This document shows positions 8,795 through 16,740 of a DNA stretch of 64,000 nucleotides, one piece after another. The notes beneath the pieces are model-generated. The model was not told where the DNA came from, did no database searches, and saw only the letters and a list, made by a program, of their open reading frames with translations. Numbering within the stretch: position 1 is the stretch's first letter; each line of letters begins with the position of its first letter. This DNA is from Pseudolysinimonas_A sp947085045 (GTDB lineage Bacteria > Actinomycetota > Actinomycetes > Actinomycetales > Microbacteriaceae): the NCBI GenBank assembly GCA_947085045.1, contig CAMTUU010000001.1, positions 124,001-188,000 on the forward strand, written 5' to 3'. Position numbers and translations under genes: made by a program.

Positions 8795-8998
8795 TCACGC
8801 TGACGTGATCGGGTCGGGTTCCTCCTCGATCACCCAGTCGCAGGGGGTCTTCACGTTCATGGTGAGCGTGCCACCGTTCTCGAGCCGGAGCTTCAGGCGC
8901 TGACGCCCCTTCGCCTCGAGCATCTCCGCAAGGCTGTCGGCGTCATGCTCCTGATGCAGCGTGTACCGCCGCCCGTTGAGATCGAGGAAGAGTGCCAC
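8795..8998 (-). CDS. Small conserved-type hypothetical protein
   Basis: This 67-residue acidic protein starts at a GTG preceded 6 nt upstream by TATGGT, as in other leaderless-looking genes here. The sequence alternates short strands and one helix (ADSLAEMLEAKGRQRLKLRL), ending in LTMNVKTPCDWVIEEEP. Third-position GC matches the neighbours, supporting a real gene. I do not recognise a family. The single Cys near the C-terminus offers no obvious cofactor motif. Confidence 0.6.
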   Translation of the reverse strand: MALFLDLNGRRYTLHQEHDADSLAEMLEAKGRQRLKLRLENGGTLTMNVKTPCDWVIEEEPDPITSA

Positions 8999-9004
8999 CC
9001 GGCG

Positions 9005-9010
9005 ACCATA
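9005..9010 (-). promoter_or_regulatory. TATGGT -10 element, leaderless-type
   Basis: TATGGT on the minus strand ends 6 nt before the GTG start at 8998. It belongs to the recurring TANNNT-N6-start pattern in this window. Confidence 0.4.
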
Positions 9011-9075
9011 GGCCCGCTCGCGTCAGCGCGCAGAGTCTTGTGGTCGGCCCCGAAGTCTCGTAAGAGGGCGAGATC

Positions 9076-10740
9076 TCAACGGCGACGCGGGATGATCGCG
9101 AGCAGTCCGGGCACGGCGGAGATGCCGATCAGCACCCAGGAGAGCACGGTGTCGTCGGCCCGCACGAACACCCCGCCGAGCAGCAGCGCGGCGAAGACGA
9201 CCGCCGCCGCGATGCGGGTGACCGCCCCTTCGAGCCGCCGCAACCGCAGCTCGATCTCGGGCGACTGCACGGCGACCTGACCGCGCTCGACCCGGGTGGC
9301 GAGGTCATCCACTCGACCGGGCAGGCGGGCGAGGGTCGACGCGAGAGACAGCGCGCGACGGCCGAGACCGCCGAGGATGCCGGCACCCGCCGAAGCGGTG
9401 AGCGACCGCGCGAACGGGTCGACGGCATCCCACATGTTGAAGTCGCGGTCGAGGGCGCTCGTCACCCCCGAGATGAGCGAGATGGTGCGCAGCAGCAGCA
9501 GGAAGCTCTTCGGCAACTGGAACGGCAGCGAGCGGATGGTCTCGCCGAAGCGCAGAGCGAAGCGTTCGAACTCGCGCGGGTCGATGCGCTGCAGTTCGGC
9601 GATGCCCATCCCGCCGTAGCGGTCGAACAGCTCCGACATCGCCCGCTCGAGCTGGGTGGTGTCGGCCCCCGGCAGCAGCACGCCGAGCCGCTCGATCGCG
9701 GAGACGATCCCCCGGCCGTCGCGGGCGACCACGGCGAGCAGGAACGCCACGAGGTCGTCGCGCAGCTCGGGAGTGATCTCGCCCATCATCCCGAAGTCGA
9801 TGTAGGTGATCGTCCAGGCGCCGGCGACGGCCCCAGGGGTGACGAAGATGTTGCCGGGATGCGGGTCGGCGTGGAAGAAACCGGTCGCGAAGATCTGCTG
9901 GAAGGTCACGCGCGCGAGCTCCCGCGCGACGTGCACGGGATCGATGTCGGCGGCACGCAGAGCATCGACGTCGGTGATCTTGATCGCCGTGACGTCGGAG
10001 AGCGTCAGCACCCGCAGCGAGGAACGGGCGCCCACGATCGCCGGGGTCGCCACCCGCGGGTCGCCGGCGAAGTCGGCGGTGAACCGCGCCGCGTTGGCGG
10101 ACTCGTTGAGGTAGTCGATCTCGGCGAGGCTCGTCGCGGCGAACTCCTCGACCAGCGCCGGGGCGTCGACGCGGGACGACACGAACTTCACCCGGGAGAC
10201 CCAACCGGCGATCCGGCGCAGAGCGGCGAGGTCGACGTCGACGATCGCGCCGATGCCGGGGCGCTGCACCTTGAGCACGACGTCGGTGAACCCGGCCGCT
10301 TCCGCCAGGTCGGGCGTCAGTCGCGCCCGATGCGCCTGCCCGAGGGACGCGGCCGCGATCGGCGACTCCTCCACCGACGCGAACGCCTCGGTCAGCGGCA
10401 TCCCGAGTTCGGCCTCGGCGAGGATGCGGATGCCTGCGAACGGCTCGGGCGGCACCTCATCCTGCAGCCCCTCCAACTCGCTCGTGATCTCGGGCGGCAG
10501 CACGTCGAGCCGCGACGAGAGGAACTGGCCGACCTTGATCATCAGCCCGCCCAGGTCGAGCGCGAGGGCGTGGAACCGCCGCGCGAGCCTCCGCAGGCGG
10601 GCGACGCGTCCGCGGGCGGCGAGCTTCCGCATCCCGAGGCGCGGCAGCACGAGCTCGAACCACCAGGCCTGCGCGAGCGCCCGGGCCGCGAACCGCAGGA
10701 TGCGGCGGTAGCGCGCCCGCGAGGAAGGTGGCGGGCGCAT
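9076..10740 (-). CDS. AarF/UbiB (ABC1) family atypical kinase
   Basis: The 554-residue protein has the UbiB-family hallmarks: KVGQ (residues 69-72) in the KxGQ N-terminal motif, the alanine-rich AAASLGQAH nucleotide loop, EIDYLNE (ExD), catalytic FHADPHPGN and metal-binding IDFGMMG. Two hydrophobic segments near the C-terminus (about 505-550) anchor it to the membrane, as usual for the family. Family members support isoprenoid-quinone or lipid homeostasis through ATPase activity rather than protein phosphorylation. No quinone genes are adjacent. It is divergent from a methyltransferase with only 37 bp between the starts. Confidence 0.9.
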   Translation of the reverse strand: MRPPPSSRARYRRILRFAARALAQAWWFELVLPRLGMRKLAARGRVARLRRLARRFHALALDLGGLMIKVGQFLSSRLDVLPPEITSELEGLQDEVPPEPFAGIRILAEAELGMPLTEAFASVEESPIAAASLGQAHRARLTPDLAEAAGFTDVVLKVQRPGIGAIVDVDLAALRRIAGWVSRVKFVSSRVDAPALVEEFAATSLAEIDYLNESANAARFTADFAGDPRVATPAIVGARSSLRVLTLSDVTAIKITDVDALRAADIDPVHVARELARVTFQQIFATGFFHADPHPGNIFVTPGAVAGAWTITYIDFGMMGEITPELRDDLVAFLLAVVARDGRGIVSAIERLGVLLPGADTTQLERAMSELFDRYGGMGIAELQRIDPREFERFALRFGETIRSLPFQLPKSFLLLLRTISLISGVTSALDRDFNMWDAVDPFARSLTASAGAGILGGLGRRALSLASTLARLPGRVDDLATRVERGQVAVQSPEIELRLRRLEGAVTRIAAAVVFAALLLGGVFVRADDTVLSWVLIGISAVPGLLAIIPRRR

Positions 10741-10746
10741 CCCCTC

Positions 10747-10752
10747 ACGCTA
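10747..10752 (-). promoter_or_regulatory. TAGCGT -10 element of the aarF gene
   Basis: TAGCGT on the minus strand ends 6 nt before the ATG at 10740. Its upstream region lies inside the divergent gene's promoter. Confidence 0.4.
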
Positions 10753-10765
10753 CCCCGGGCGGATC

Positions 10766-10771
10766 TAGGCT
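10766..10771 (+). promoter_or_regulatory. TAGGCT -10 element of the methyltransferase gene
   Basis: TAGGCT ends 6 nt before the GTG start at 10778, so the transcript is predicted to begin at or next to the start codon. Confidence 0.45.
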
Positions 10772-10777
10772 CGTCGG

Positions 10778-11419
10778 GTGAGCCACGACCACCCCGAGCA
10801 GTTCCCCGTCACGCCTGCCGAGGCGTGGGAGTTCCGCTACGCCGAACAGCCGCAGCGCTGGTCGGGCAACGCGAACGCCACCCTCGTGGATGTCGTCGCG
10901 CCCCTCACCCCCGGACGCGCTGTCGACCTCGGCTGTGGGGAGGGTGCCGACGCGATCTGGCTGGCCCGCGAGGGCTGGACGGTCCTCGGTGTCGACATCT
11001 CGGACACCGCCGTGAGCCGGGCCCAGGGTGCCGCGCTCGAAGCCGGCGTCGACGGACGCGCCACCTTCGAGGCGCGCGACCTCGCCACCTGGGAGCCGAG
11101 CGGCGCGGTCGACCTGGTGACGGCATCCTTCTTCCATTCGCGCGAGGAGCTGCCGCGCACGCAGATCCTGTGCCGCGTCGCCGCGCACGTCGCCCCGGGC
11201 GGGCACCTCGCGATCGTGTCGCACGCCGCACCGCCGCCGTGGTCGGAGCACGCGCACCACGACGAACTTCTGCTCAGCGCCGACGGCGAGATCGCGGCGC
11301 TCGGGTTCGGCGACGACTGGGAGATCGTGCTGGCCGAGAACCGCGAGCGTGCGGCGGTGTCGGCGTCGGGCGAGACGGAGCACCTGGAGGACGTCGCCGT
11401 CCTGCTGCGCCGCCGCTGA
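10778..11419 (+). CDS. Class I SAM-dependent methyltransferase
   Basis: The 213-residue protein has the Rossmann motif I VDLGCGEGADAIWLA (about residues 48-62), the acidic motif II end VLGVDIS, and FEARDLATW at the motif III position. This is the compact layout of small-molecule or thiol methyltransferases of the tehB/UbiE-like group. Histidine-rich stretches (SHDHPEQ at the N-terminus, SEHAHHDE at about 167) are noticeable. The substrate cannot be assigned. A palindrome for the next gene begins 6 nt after its stop. Confidence 0.85.
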   Translation: MSHDHPEQFPVTPAEAWEFRYAEQPQRWSGNANATLVDVVAPLTPGRAVDLGCGEGADAIWLAREGWTVLGVDISDTAVSRAQGAALEAGVDGRATFEARDLATWEPSGAVDLVTASFFHSREELPRTQILCRVAAHVAPGGHLAIVSHAAPPPWSEHAHHDELLLSADGEIAALGFGDDWEIVLAENRERAAVSASGETEHLEDVAVLLRRR

Positions 11420-11424
11420 GGGGA

Positions 11425-11442
11425 GTCCCCCGACCGGGGGAC
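11425..11442. promoter_or_regulatory. 18-bp palindrome upstream of the lipoprotein protease, shared with the Hsp70-like gene
   Basis: GTCCCCC (11425-11431), 4-nt spacer GACC, GGGGGAC (11436-11442). Arms and spacer length are identical to the element at 15740-15757. It lies 100 bp upstream of the protease start. A TAGGTA at 11449-11454 could be the linked -10. A binding site for the nearby LuxR-type regulator is inferred. Confidence 0.55.
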
Positions 11443-11542
11443 GAAAAATAGGTACCCGGTACTCACGACGCAGATGTCGGGCGAGGCCACGGTGAGAGAC
11501 GGGCATCCGCCCTTCCCGTGTCCTTCACTCCGAGGAGACCCC

Positions 11543-13036
11543 GTGTCCCGTCATCCTGTTCCCCGTTCCCTGCTGATCGGCGTCTCGGCCGCCGTGCTCC
11601 TGGCCGGCTGCGCCGCCCCGGGAACGCCCGCCGTGAGCGACGTCCAAGACGTCAAAGGCGCCACGATGCGCTTCGAAGGGCAGGGTACCTTCCTCGAGCC
11701 GCTGACCTCCGAGCCGTCGGAGTACGCCTGGATCGGCACCGGTTGGTTCCTCTCGCCCGACGGCACCGCCGTCACCAACAACCACGTCGTCGCCGGAGCC
11801 GGCACGCTCCAGGTCGCGATCGGCGGCGAGAGCGACGACGCGTACCCGGCGACGGTCGTCGCCGCATCCGAGTGCTACGACCTCGCGGTCGTGAAAGTCG
11901 ACGTGCCCGACCCGGTGCCGTTCCTCTCTTGGTTCGACGGCGACATCGTCGAGGGTGCCGAGGTCTACTCCGCCGGCTACCCCGGCGTGCTCGGGGCGGA
12001 CTACACCCTCACCAAGGGCATCGTGTCGCAGGCCGACACCGAGGTGAACACGTCGTTCGCCGACGTCACCTCCGCGATCGAGCACGACGCGCGCATCCGC
12101 GGCGGCAACTCCGGCGGCCCGCTCGTGGACGAGGCCGGCGCCGTCTACGGCGTCAACTACGCGGGCGACGACGTCAGCGACGCCAACGCCGCGATCGGCC
12201 GCGACGACGCGGAAGGCGTCGTCGCGAAGCTCCGCGCCGGCGAGGACGTGCTGTCGCTCGGCCTGAACATCCGGGCCCTCGCACCCGACGAGACGGGGTC
12301 GCCGCTCGGGATCTGGGTGCAGTCGGTGCGTCCCGGCAGCATCGCCGACAAGGCGGGGATGCTGGCGGGCGACGTGCTGGTCACGCTCAACGGCGTGACG
12401 ATGGGCATCGACGGCATGGTCTCCGGCTACTGCGACGTGCTCCGCACCGCCGGCCTCGACGCCGCGATGGACATCGAGGTGTACCGCTCCACGACCGGCG
12501 AGGAGCTCGAAGGCCAGATCAACGGCCGCGAGTTGGAGGTCGTCGCCGGCGGCGGCGGCACCCAGGACCCGGTCACCTCCACCGGGTCCTACGTCGACGT
12601 GCAGAGCGACGACGGCACCTTCGGCGTCCGCGTTCCCAGCAGCTGGGCCGACCTGGTCTCGGCTCCGCTCGACGGCGGCGGCACCCAGTTCTCGGCCTCG
12701 ACGGATGCGGCGAACTTCGGCGGCGACTTCTCGATCTCCGGCATCTCGATGTTCGGCTACCCGGGCACGCAGGACGCCGCCGCCGGCATCGGGGCGTTCG
12801 CCGAGCAGCTGGATGCCGCGTGCACCCCGGTCGACCAGAGCCAGGATTACGCCGACGGCGCGTTCACCGGCGTGTTCAGCACCTGGACCGGCTGCGGCAC
12901 CGCCGAGACGGTTGTGATCTCGGCCAATAAGGACGACGGCTCGGCCTACCTGCTGCTCTACGTCGTGCTCAACGGTGCCGAGATCTCCGACGACACCGTC
13001 TCGAACATCGTGTCGACGTTCAACGTCGTCTTGTAA
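11543..13036 (+). CDS. Secreted lipoprotein trypsin-like serine protease with PDZ domain
   Basis: The start chosen is a GTG preceded by GAGGAG, giving a lipoprotein signal peptide with lipobox LAGC (Cys23). An in-frame start further upstream would bury this signal. The mature 475 residues hold a trypsin-like domain with the triad His (TNNHVV, about residue 80), Asp (YDLAVVKVD, about 113) and Ser (GGNSGGP, about 190). A PDZ-like domain follows (IWVQSVRPGSIADKAGM), then a Gly/Thr linker and a C-terminal domain starting GTFGVRVPSSW. It should act on the outer face of the membrane, cleaving misfolded or specific surface proteins. The 18-bp palindrome upstream and the large regulator downstream suggest inducible expression. 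Confidence 0.88.
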   Translation: MSRHPVPRSLLIGVSAAVLLAGCAAPGTPAVSDVQDVKGATMRFEGQGTFLEPLTSEPSEYAWIGTGWFLSPDGTAVTNNHVVAGAGTLQVAIGGESDDAYPATVVAASECYDLAVVKVDVPDPVPFLSWFDGDIVEGAEVYSAGYPGVLGADYTLTKGIVSQADTEVNTSFADVTSAIEHDARIRGGNSGGPLVDEAGAVYGVNYAGDDVSDANAAIGRDDAEGVVAKLRAGEDVLSLGLNIRALAPDETGSPLGIWVQSVRPGSIADKAGMLAGDVLVTLNGVTMGIDGMVSGYCDVLRTAGLDAAMDIEVYRSTTGEELEGQINGRELEVVAGGGGTQDPVTSTGSYVDVQSDDGTFGVRVPSSWADLVSAPLDGGGTQFSASTDAANFGGDFSISGISMFGYPGTQDAAAGIGAFAEQLDAACTPVDQSQDYADGAFTGVFSTWTGCGTAETVVISANKDDGSAYLLLYVVLNGAEISDDTVSNIVSTFNVVL

Positions 13037-13038
13037 AG

Positions 13039-13072
13039 ACCCCGGCGGGGTTCCGCGGTGGAGTGACCGCGG
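13039..13072. terminator. Hairpin pair after the protease gene
   Basis: ACCCC/GGGGT (13039-13051) is followed by CCGCGGT/ACCGCGG (13053-13072, 6-nt loop). Stable GC hairpins directly after the stop codon and before the next promoter fit a terminator, but there is no U-tract. Confidence 0.45.
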
Positions 13073-13109
13073 GGCCCCTCCGGCCTGACGCCCGAAGCCC
13101 GAGTTCCGC

Positions 13110-13115
13110 CATAAT
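13110..13115 (+). promoter_or_regulatory. CATAAT -10 element of the LuxR gene
   Basis: CATAAT ends 6 nt before the GTG start at 13122, the same spacing as the other leaderless-type promoters here. No 18-bp palindrome precedes this gene. Confidence 0.4.
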
Positions 13116-13121
13116 GCGGGC

Positions 13122-15704
13122 GTGAGCGAACGACGGGATGCCGTGGCTGCGATCGGCGATGCGGTCGCCGATCCTGCGGTGCGGCTCGTACTCATCACCG
13201 GGGAGGCCGGCGTCGGCAAGTCGCATCTCCTCGACGCGGTCTCCTCGCTCCACGGCGGAGACCGCGCGTGGGGCGTGCGAGCCCTCGCCGAGATCCCGCT
13301 CAGCAGCCTCGCCCACCTGGTGGCGCCGGCCGACTCGTTGACCGACCTGACCCGGGCCCTGCTGCTCGGCGTCGGCGACGTGCTGCACGTCGACGACCTC
13401 GACCAGTGCGACCCGCTCTCGCTCGCGCTGCTGCACCGGCTCTCGCGGGAGCCGGGTCGCACGATCGTCGCCACCGTTCGCACCGAGAACGGCCGGCTGC
13501 CCGACGCGGTCGCCGACTTCGCGAACGACCCCGCGACCCGCGCCGTCGACGTGCCGCCGTTCACCCGAGACCAGGCGCGCGACCTCCTCGTCGCGACGCT
13601 CGGCGGCGCGGTCGACGCCGACCTCGACGACGCGGTCTGGCAGCGCACCCGAGGCAACGCCCTCTACGCGATCCAGCTCGCCCGGACGGCGCGGATGAGC
13701 GGCGCGATCGCGGAGCGCAACGGCGCGTGGACGCGGGTGGGTGCCCTCCCGGTGCCGCCGTCGCTGCGTCGCGCGCTCATCGACCGGATCTCCGCGCTCG
13801 ACGACGACGACCGCGAGACGGTGGAGTTCCTGGCCGGGCTCGGCCGCATCCCGCTCCCCCGGGTCCGCGCCTCGCGCCGCACGGACTCGGTGCGGCGTCT
13901 GGCGGCGGCCGGCATCGTGGCGGTATCGGACGCGCCGACCCCGGTCGTCGGGTTCACGCACCCGCTCTTCGGCGAAGCGATCTGGGAGGAGCTCGACGCG
14001 GTGCGGCGGCATGCTGTACTGCGGGAGCATTTCGAGCTCGAGGGCCGAGCAGACGCCCCCGACCTCGTACGGGTCGCCGTGCTCGGACTCGAAGTCGGTG
14101 CGGAGGTCGACCCGACGACGCTGCTGCAGGCGGCTCGGCTGGCGAGCGGCGGCGGGGACTTCGCGATCACCGCACGGCTCGCCGAAGCCGCCCTGCCGCG
14201 GACGCGTGGCGACGACCGCATGGAGACGATCGCCCTGCTCACCGAGGCCCAGGTGCAGTACGGCCGACTCGACGATGCGGTCGCGACGATGGAGAGCGCG
14301 CTCGCCGGCACCCGCCCCGGGCGCGGCTCGATCCTGCTCGCCGGGTTGTACCACGGCATCCTGCTGTGGGGTCGGCACGACGAGGCGGCCGCGACGCAGA
14401 TGCTCGCGACCCAGGCGAAGCGCTACCCGCGCGGGACGCCGCTGCTGAGGGAGATCTTCGGCATCCTCGAAGCCGAGGGGCTCGCCTACGCCGGTCGCTC
14501 GCTCGAGGCCCTCGCGGTGACCGAACGCATCCAGCCACGCGGCGGGGTGTGGGGGAAGCTGACCGGCCTGGGCCGGCTCGGGCCGCAGGTGGTCGCCCGC
14601 ATCGCGCAGAGCCGCGCCCGCGCGCTGATCGAGCTCGGCCGCAGCGGCGAGGCGGTGCGGATCCTCTCCGAGGCGGACATCTCGACCCGGCTGATGGAGT
14701 TGGAGGAGACGATCCCGGGCTGGCGCGGCGGCTACCACAGCGCCCTCAGCCATGCCCTCCGGGAGGACGGGCGCCCGCGCGAAGCGGTCGACCACGCGCT
14801 GACCGCGGTCGACGCGACCCACGACAGCGGGCTCGTGCGCGCGTCGGCGTGGGCGTCGTGCCAGGTCGCGGCCTCCTGGCTCTACGTGGGCGACCTGCGG
14901 GTGGCCTCGGAGTGGGCCGAGCGGTCGTTCGAGCAGGCCGGCGCGGTCGGCCTCGTCGACTGCGAGCGGCTCGCCATCAACATCGCGAGCGGTGCCGACG
15001 GTGCCCGCGGCATTCCCGCGAAGCCGGAATACCTCCGTCGACTCGCGGAGCTTCCGCCCGGCGTCGGCTACTTGCGGCAACGGATGGTGGTGGGCGAGGC
15101 CTGGCGCGCCTATGCCGACGGTCGCCGCGAGGAGGCGCGCGGCATCCTCGTCGCCGGTGCCGAGCGCGCCCAGGAGGACGGCGCGTTCACCTCCCTCGCC
15201 TTCGTGCTGCACGAGCTGCTGCGGATGGGCGGCGGACCGGGGATCGCCGCGCAGCTCGGGGCGATCCCGCACGGATCCGGCCTGGTCACCGCCCGGCTGC
15301 TGCTCGCCCGTGGGATGGAGGCGGCGGATGCCGAACTCCTGACCCAGGCGGCGGATGCCTTCGAAGCGGGCGGGATGCCGCTGTTCGCCGCCGAGGCGGC
15401 GGCGCAGGCTGCGCGGCACGCGGACGGGCGCACGGCGTCGGCGCTGCGGCAACGCTCCGCCCGACTCGCCGCGGAGGTCGGGTCGCCGGACACGCCGCTG
15501 CTCGCCGCCGCACCCCCGGCCGACGTGCTCACGCGCCGGGAACGCGAGATCGCCGAACTCGCGACCCGACTTCCCAGCGCCGACATCGCGAGCCGGCTGC
15601 ACCTCTCGGTGCGCACCGTCGAGAACCACCTCGCGAAGGCCTACGCCAAGCTCGGCATCACGGCGCGCGGCGACCTCGGCGACGCACTCGGGATGCGCGT
15701 CTGA
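13122..15704 (+). CDS. Large ATP-binding LuxR-type transcriptional regulator (LAL/MalT-like)
   Basis: The 860-residue protein starts with an NTPase domain: Walker A GEAGVGKSHLL (about 27-37) and Walker B VLHVDDLDQCD (about 85-95). A long helical-repeat (TPR-like) sensor region occupies about 300-790. The C-terminal LuxR/GerE helix-turn-helix (about 800-860) reads LTRREREIAELA, then SADIASRLHLSVRTVENHLAKAYAKLG. This is the LAL architecture, which switches with nucleotide and inducer binding. The genes on both sides, a secreted protease and an Hsp70-like membrane protein, are each preceded by an identical-arm palindrome, so they are the likely targets. The inducing signal is unknown. Confidence 0.88.
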   Translation: MSERRDAVAAIGDAVADPAVRLVLITGEAGVGKSHLLDAVSSLHGGDRAWGVRALAEIPLSSLAHLVAPADSLTDLTRALLLGVGDVLHVDDLDQCDPLSLALLHRLSREPGRTIVATVRTENGRLPDAVADFANDPATRAVDVPPFTRDQARDLLVATLGGAVDADLDDAVWQRTRGNALYAIQLARTARMSGAIAERNGAWTRVGALPVPPSLRRALIDRISALDDDDRETVEFLAGLGRIPLPRVRASRRTDSVRRLAAAGIVAVSDAPTPVVGFTHPLFGEAIWEELDAVRRHAVLREHFELEGRADAPDLVRVAVLGLEVGAEVDPTTLLQAARLASGGGDFAITARLAEAALPRTRGDDRMETIALLTEAQVQYGRLDDAVATMESALAGTRPGRGSILLAGLYHGILLWGRHDEAAATQMLATQAKRYPRGTPLLREIFGILEAEGLAYAGRSLEALAVTERIQPRGGVWGKLTGLGRLGPQVVARIAQSRARALIELGRSGEAVRILSEADISTRLMELEETIPGWRGGYHSALSHALREDGRPREAVDHALTAVDATHDSGLVRASAWASCQVAASWLYVGDLRVASEWAERSFEQAGAVGLVDCERLAINIASGADGARGIPAKPEYLRRLAELPPGVGYLRQRMVVGEAWRAYADGRREEARGILVAGAERAQEDGAFTSLAFVLHELLRMGGGPGIAAQLGAIPHGSGLVTARLLLARGMEAADAELLTQAADAFEAGGMPLFAAEAAAQAARHADGRTASALRQRSARLAAEVGSPDTPLLAAAPPADVLTRREREIAELATRLPSADIASRLHLSVRTVENHLAKAYAKLGITARGDLGDALGMRV

Positions 15705-15739
15705 GCCGAACCGCTCCCGGCGACCATCGATTCGACGAA

Positions 15740-15757
15740 GTCCCCCTAAAGGGGGAC
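15740..15757. promoter_or_regulatory. 18-bp palindrome upstream of the Hsp70-like gene
   Basis: GTCCCCC, spacer TAAA, GGGGGAC; the 8-bp arms GTCCCCCT/AGGGGGAC are perfect. Arms match the element at 11425-11442. A TAGGAT at 15768-15773 is a plausible -10, which would place the palindrome over the -35 region, a normal position for an activator of the LuxR type. Confidence 0.55.
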
Positions 15758-15800
15758 GTCGGAGGGCTAGGATCGGGGCGGGGCTCGAGAGCGGATCATC

Positions 15801-16619
15801 ATGGACTACGTCCTGGGAGTGAACCTCGCCTCATCGACCCTCCGCGCCGCCACCCGTCGGCGCGGATCCGCCGAGTCCCGGCGCCTCCCGCTCGGAAGGC
15901 GCGCCATTTCCTCGCTGACCGCGGGCGCGCCGGCGGCGGCGGATGCCGACGCCTGCGCCGACCTCGCGCTCCAGGTCGTCGCCGAAGCCGTCCGCGCGAT
16001 GCGCTCCCGCCCCGCGCGCGTGGTGATCGCCTATCCGTCCCAGTGGGACGCCGCGCGGGTCGCGCTCGCCGTGACCTCGCTCGAACGCGCGGGACTCCCG
16101 CCGACGGCCGTCATCGCCGCGCCGCCCGCCTCCGCGGATGTCTCCGCCGAGGAGATCGCCGACGACGCCGCCGCCGCGGCCCTGGAAGAGCTCGACGAGC
16201 TGGAGGGACTGACCGGCTCCGCCGTCGTGACCACGCCGATTCCCCGGGCGTGGCCGCGGGTCGCGGCGGTCACCGCGCTCTCGCTGCTCCTCGCTGCCGC
16301 ACCCGCCGCCGTGATCGGACCCGGCACGGTCGTGCTGGTGCCCTCCGAGCAGGGGCACCCCGGCACCGGCCCGACGCTGCTGCCCACGGGCGAGCCCGCC
16401 GTCCCCGAGCTGACGACCCTGCCGCTGCCCGGCGACCCGGCTCGCCCGACCTCCGGCGGGCCCGCGAGCGGGACGCCCGGGGCGAGCGATCCGACCGTGC
16501 CACCGCTGGTCGTCGTCCCCGACCCCGTGCCCGACCCGACCCCCGACCCGGAGCCGACGCCGGACCCCGACCCGACGCTCGACCCGGTCCCCGACCCCAC
16601 GGTCGAGCCACGGGAGTGA
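15801..16619 (+). CDS. Truncated Hsp70-like protein with membrane anchor and Pro/Asp-rich tail
   Basis: The 272-residue protein begins MDYVLGVNLASSTLRAA, resembling the phosphate-1 loop of the Hsp70/actin ATPase fold. The segment VVIAYPSQWDAARVALAV with following ERAGLPPTAVIAAPPASA matches the Hsp70 region that normally reads VPAYF...A...AGL...IIEPTAAA. The rest of the ATPase domain and the substrate-binding domain are missing. Instead there is a transmembrane segment (about 152-172) and a roughly 90-residue tail of Pro-Asp repeats (PDPxPDP) that should lie outside the cell. ATP hydrolysis is doubtful without the second half of the fold. It sits directly after the LuxR-type regulator and behind the shared palindrome. 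Function unknown; a membrane-anchored scaffold or sensor is inference. Confidence 0.7.
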   Translation: MDYVLGVNLASSTLRAATRRRGSAESRRLPLGRRAISSLTAGAPAAADADACADLALQVVAEAVRAMRSRPARVVIAYPSQWDAARVALAVTSLERAGLPPTAVIAAPPASADVSAEEIADDAAAAALEELDELEGLTGSAVVTTPIPRAWPRVAAVTALSLLLAAAPAAVIGPGTVVLVPSEQGHPGTGPTLLPTGEPAVPELTTLPLPGDPARPTSGGPASGTPGASDPTVPPLVVVPDPVPDPTPDPEPTPDPDPTLDPVPDPTVEPRE

Positions 16620-16740
16620 CGGCGCGGGGGCGTGCCCACCCGCATCCTCGGGTCAGCCCCCGGGTACCCCGCAGCGGTCGCCGGGTACGCTGAGCGGAGC
16701 GTATCCGCCGATCGCTGCGCGACCGACGACTGGAGTACCG

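Noticed and set aside
11474..11542. Longer N-terminus for the lipoprotein protease
   Set aside because: It would place 23 residues before the signal peptide and use codons across the promoter region; the GTG behind GAGGAG is preferred.
13020..15629. Long minus-strand open frame opposite the LuxR gene
   Set aside because: Low-complexity antisense translation; the plus strand has Walker and HTH motifs.
16651..16667. GGGTACCC palindrome before the DedA gene
   Set aside because: An 8-bp GC-rich palindrome is expected by chance in this composition and has no second copy at a sensible position.
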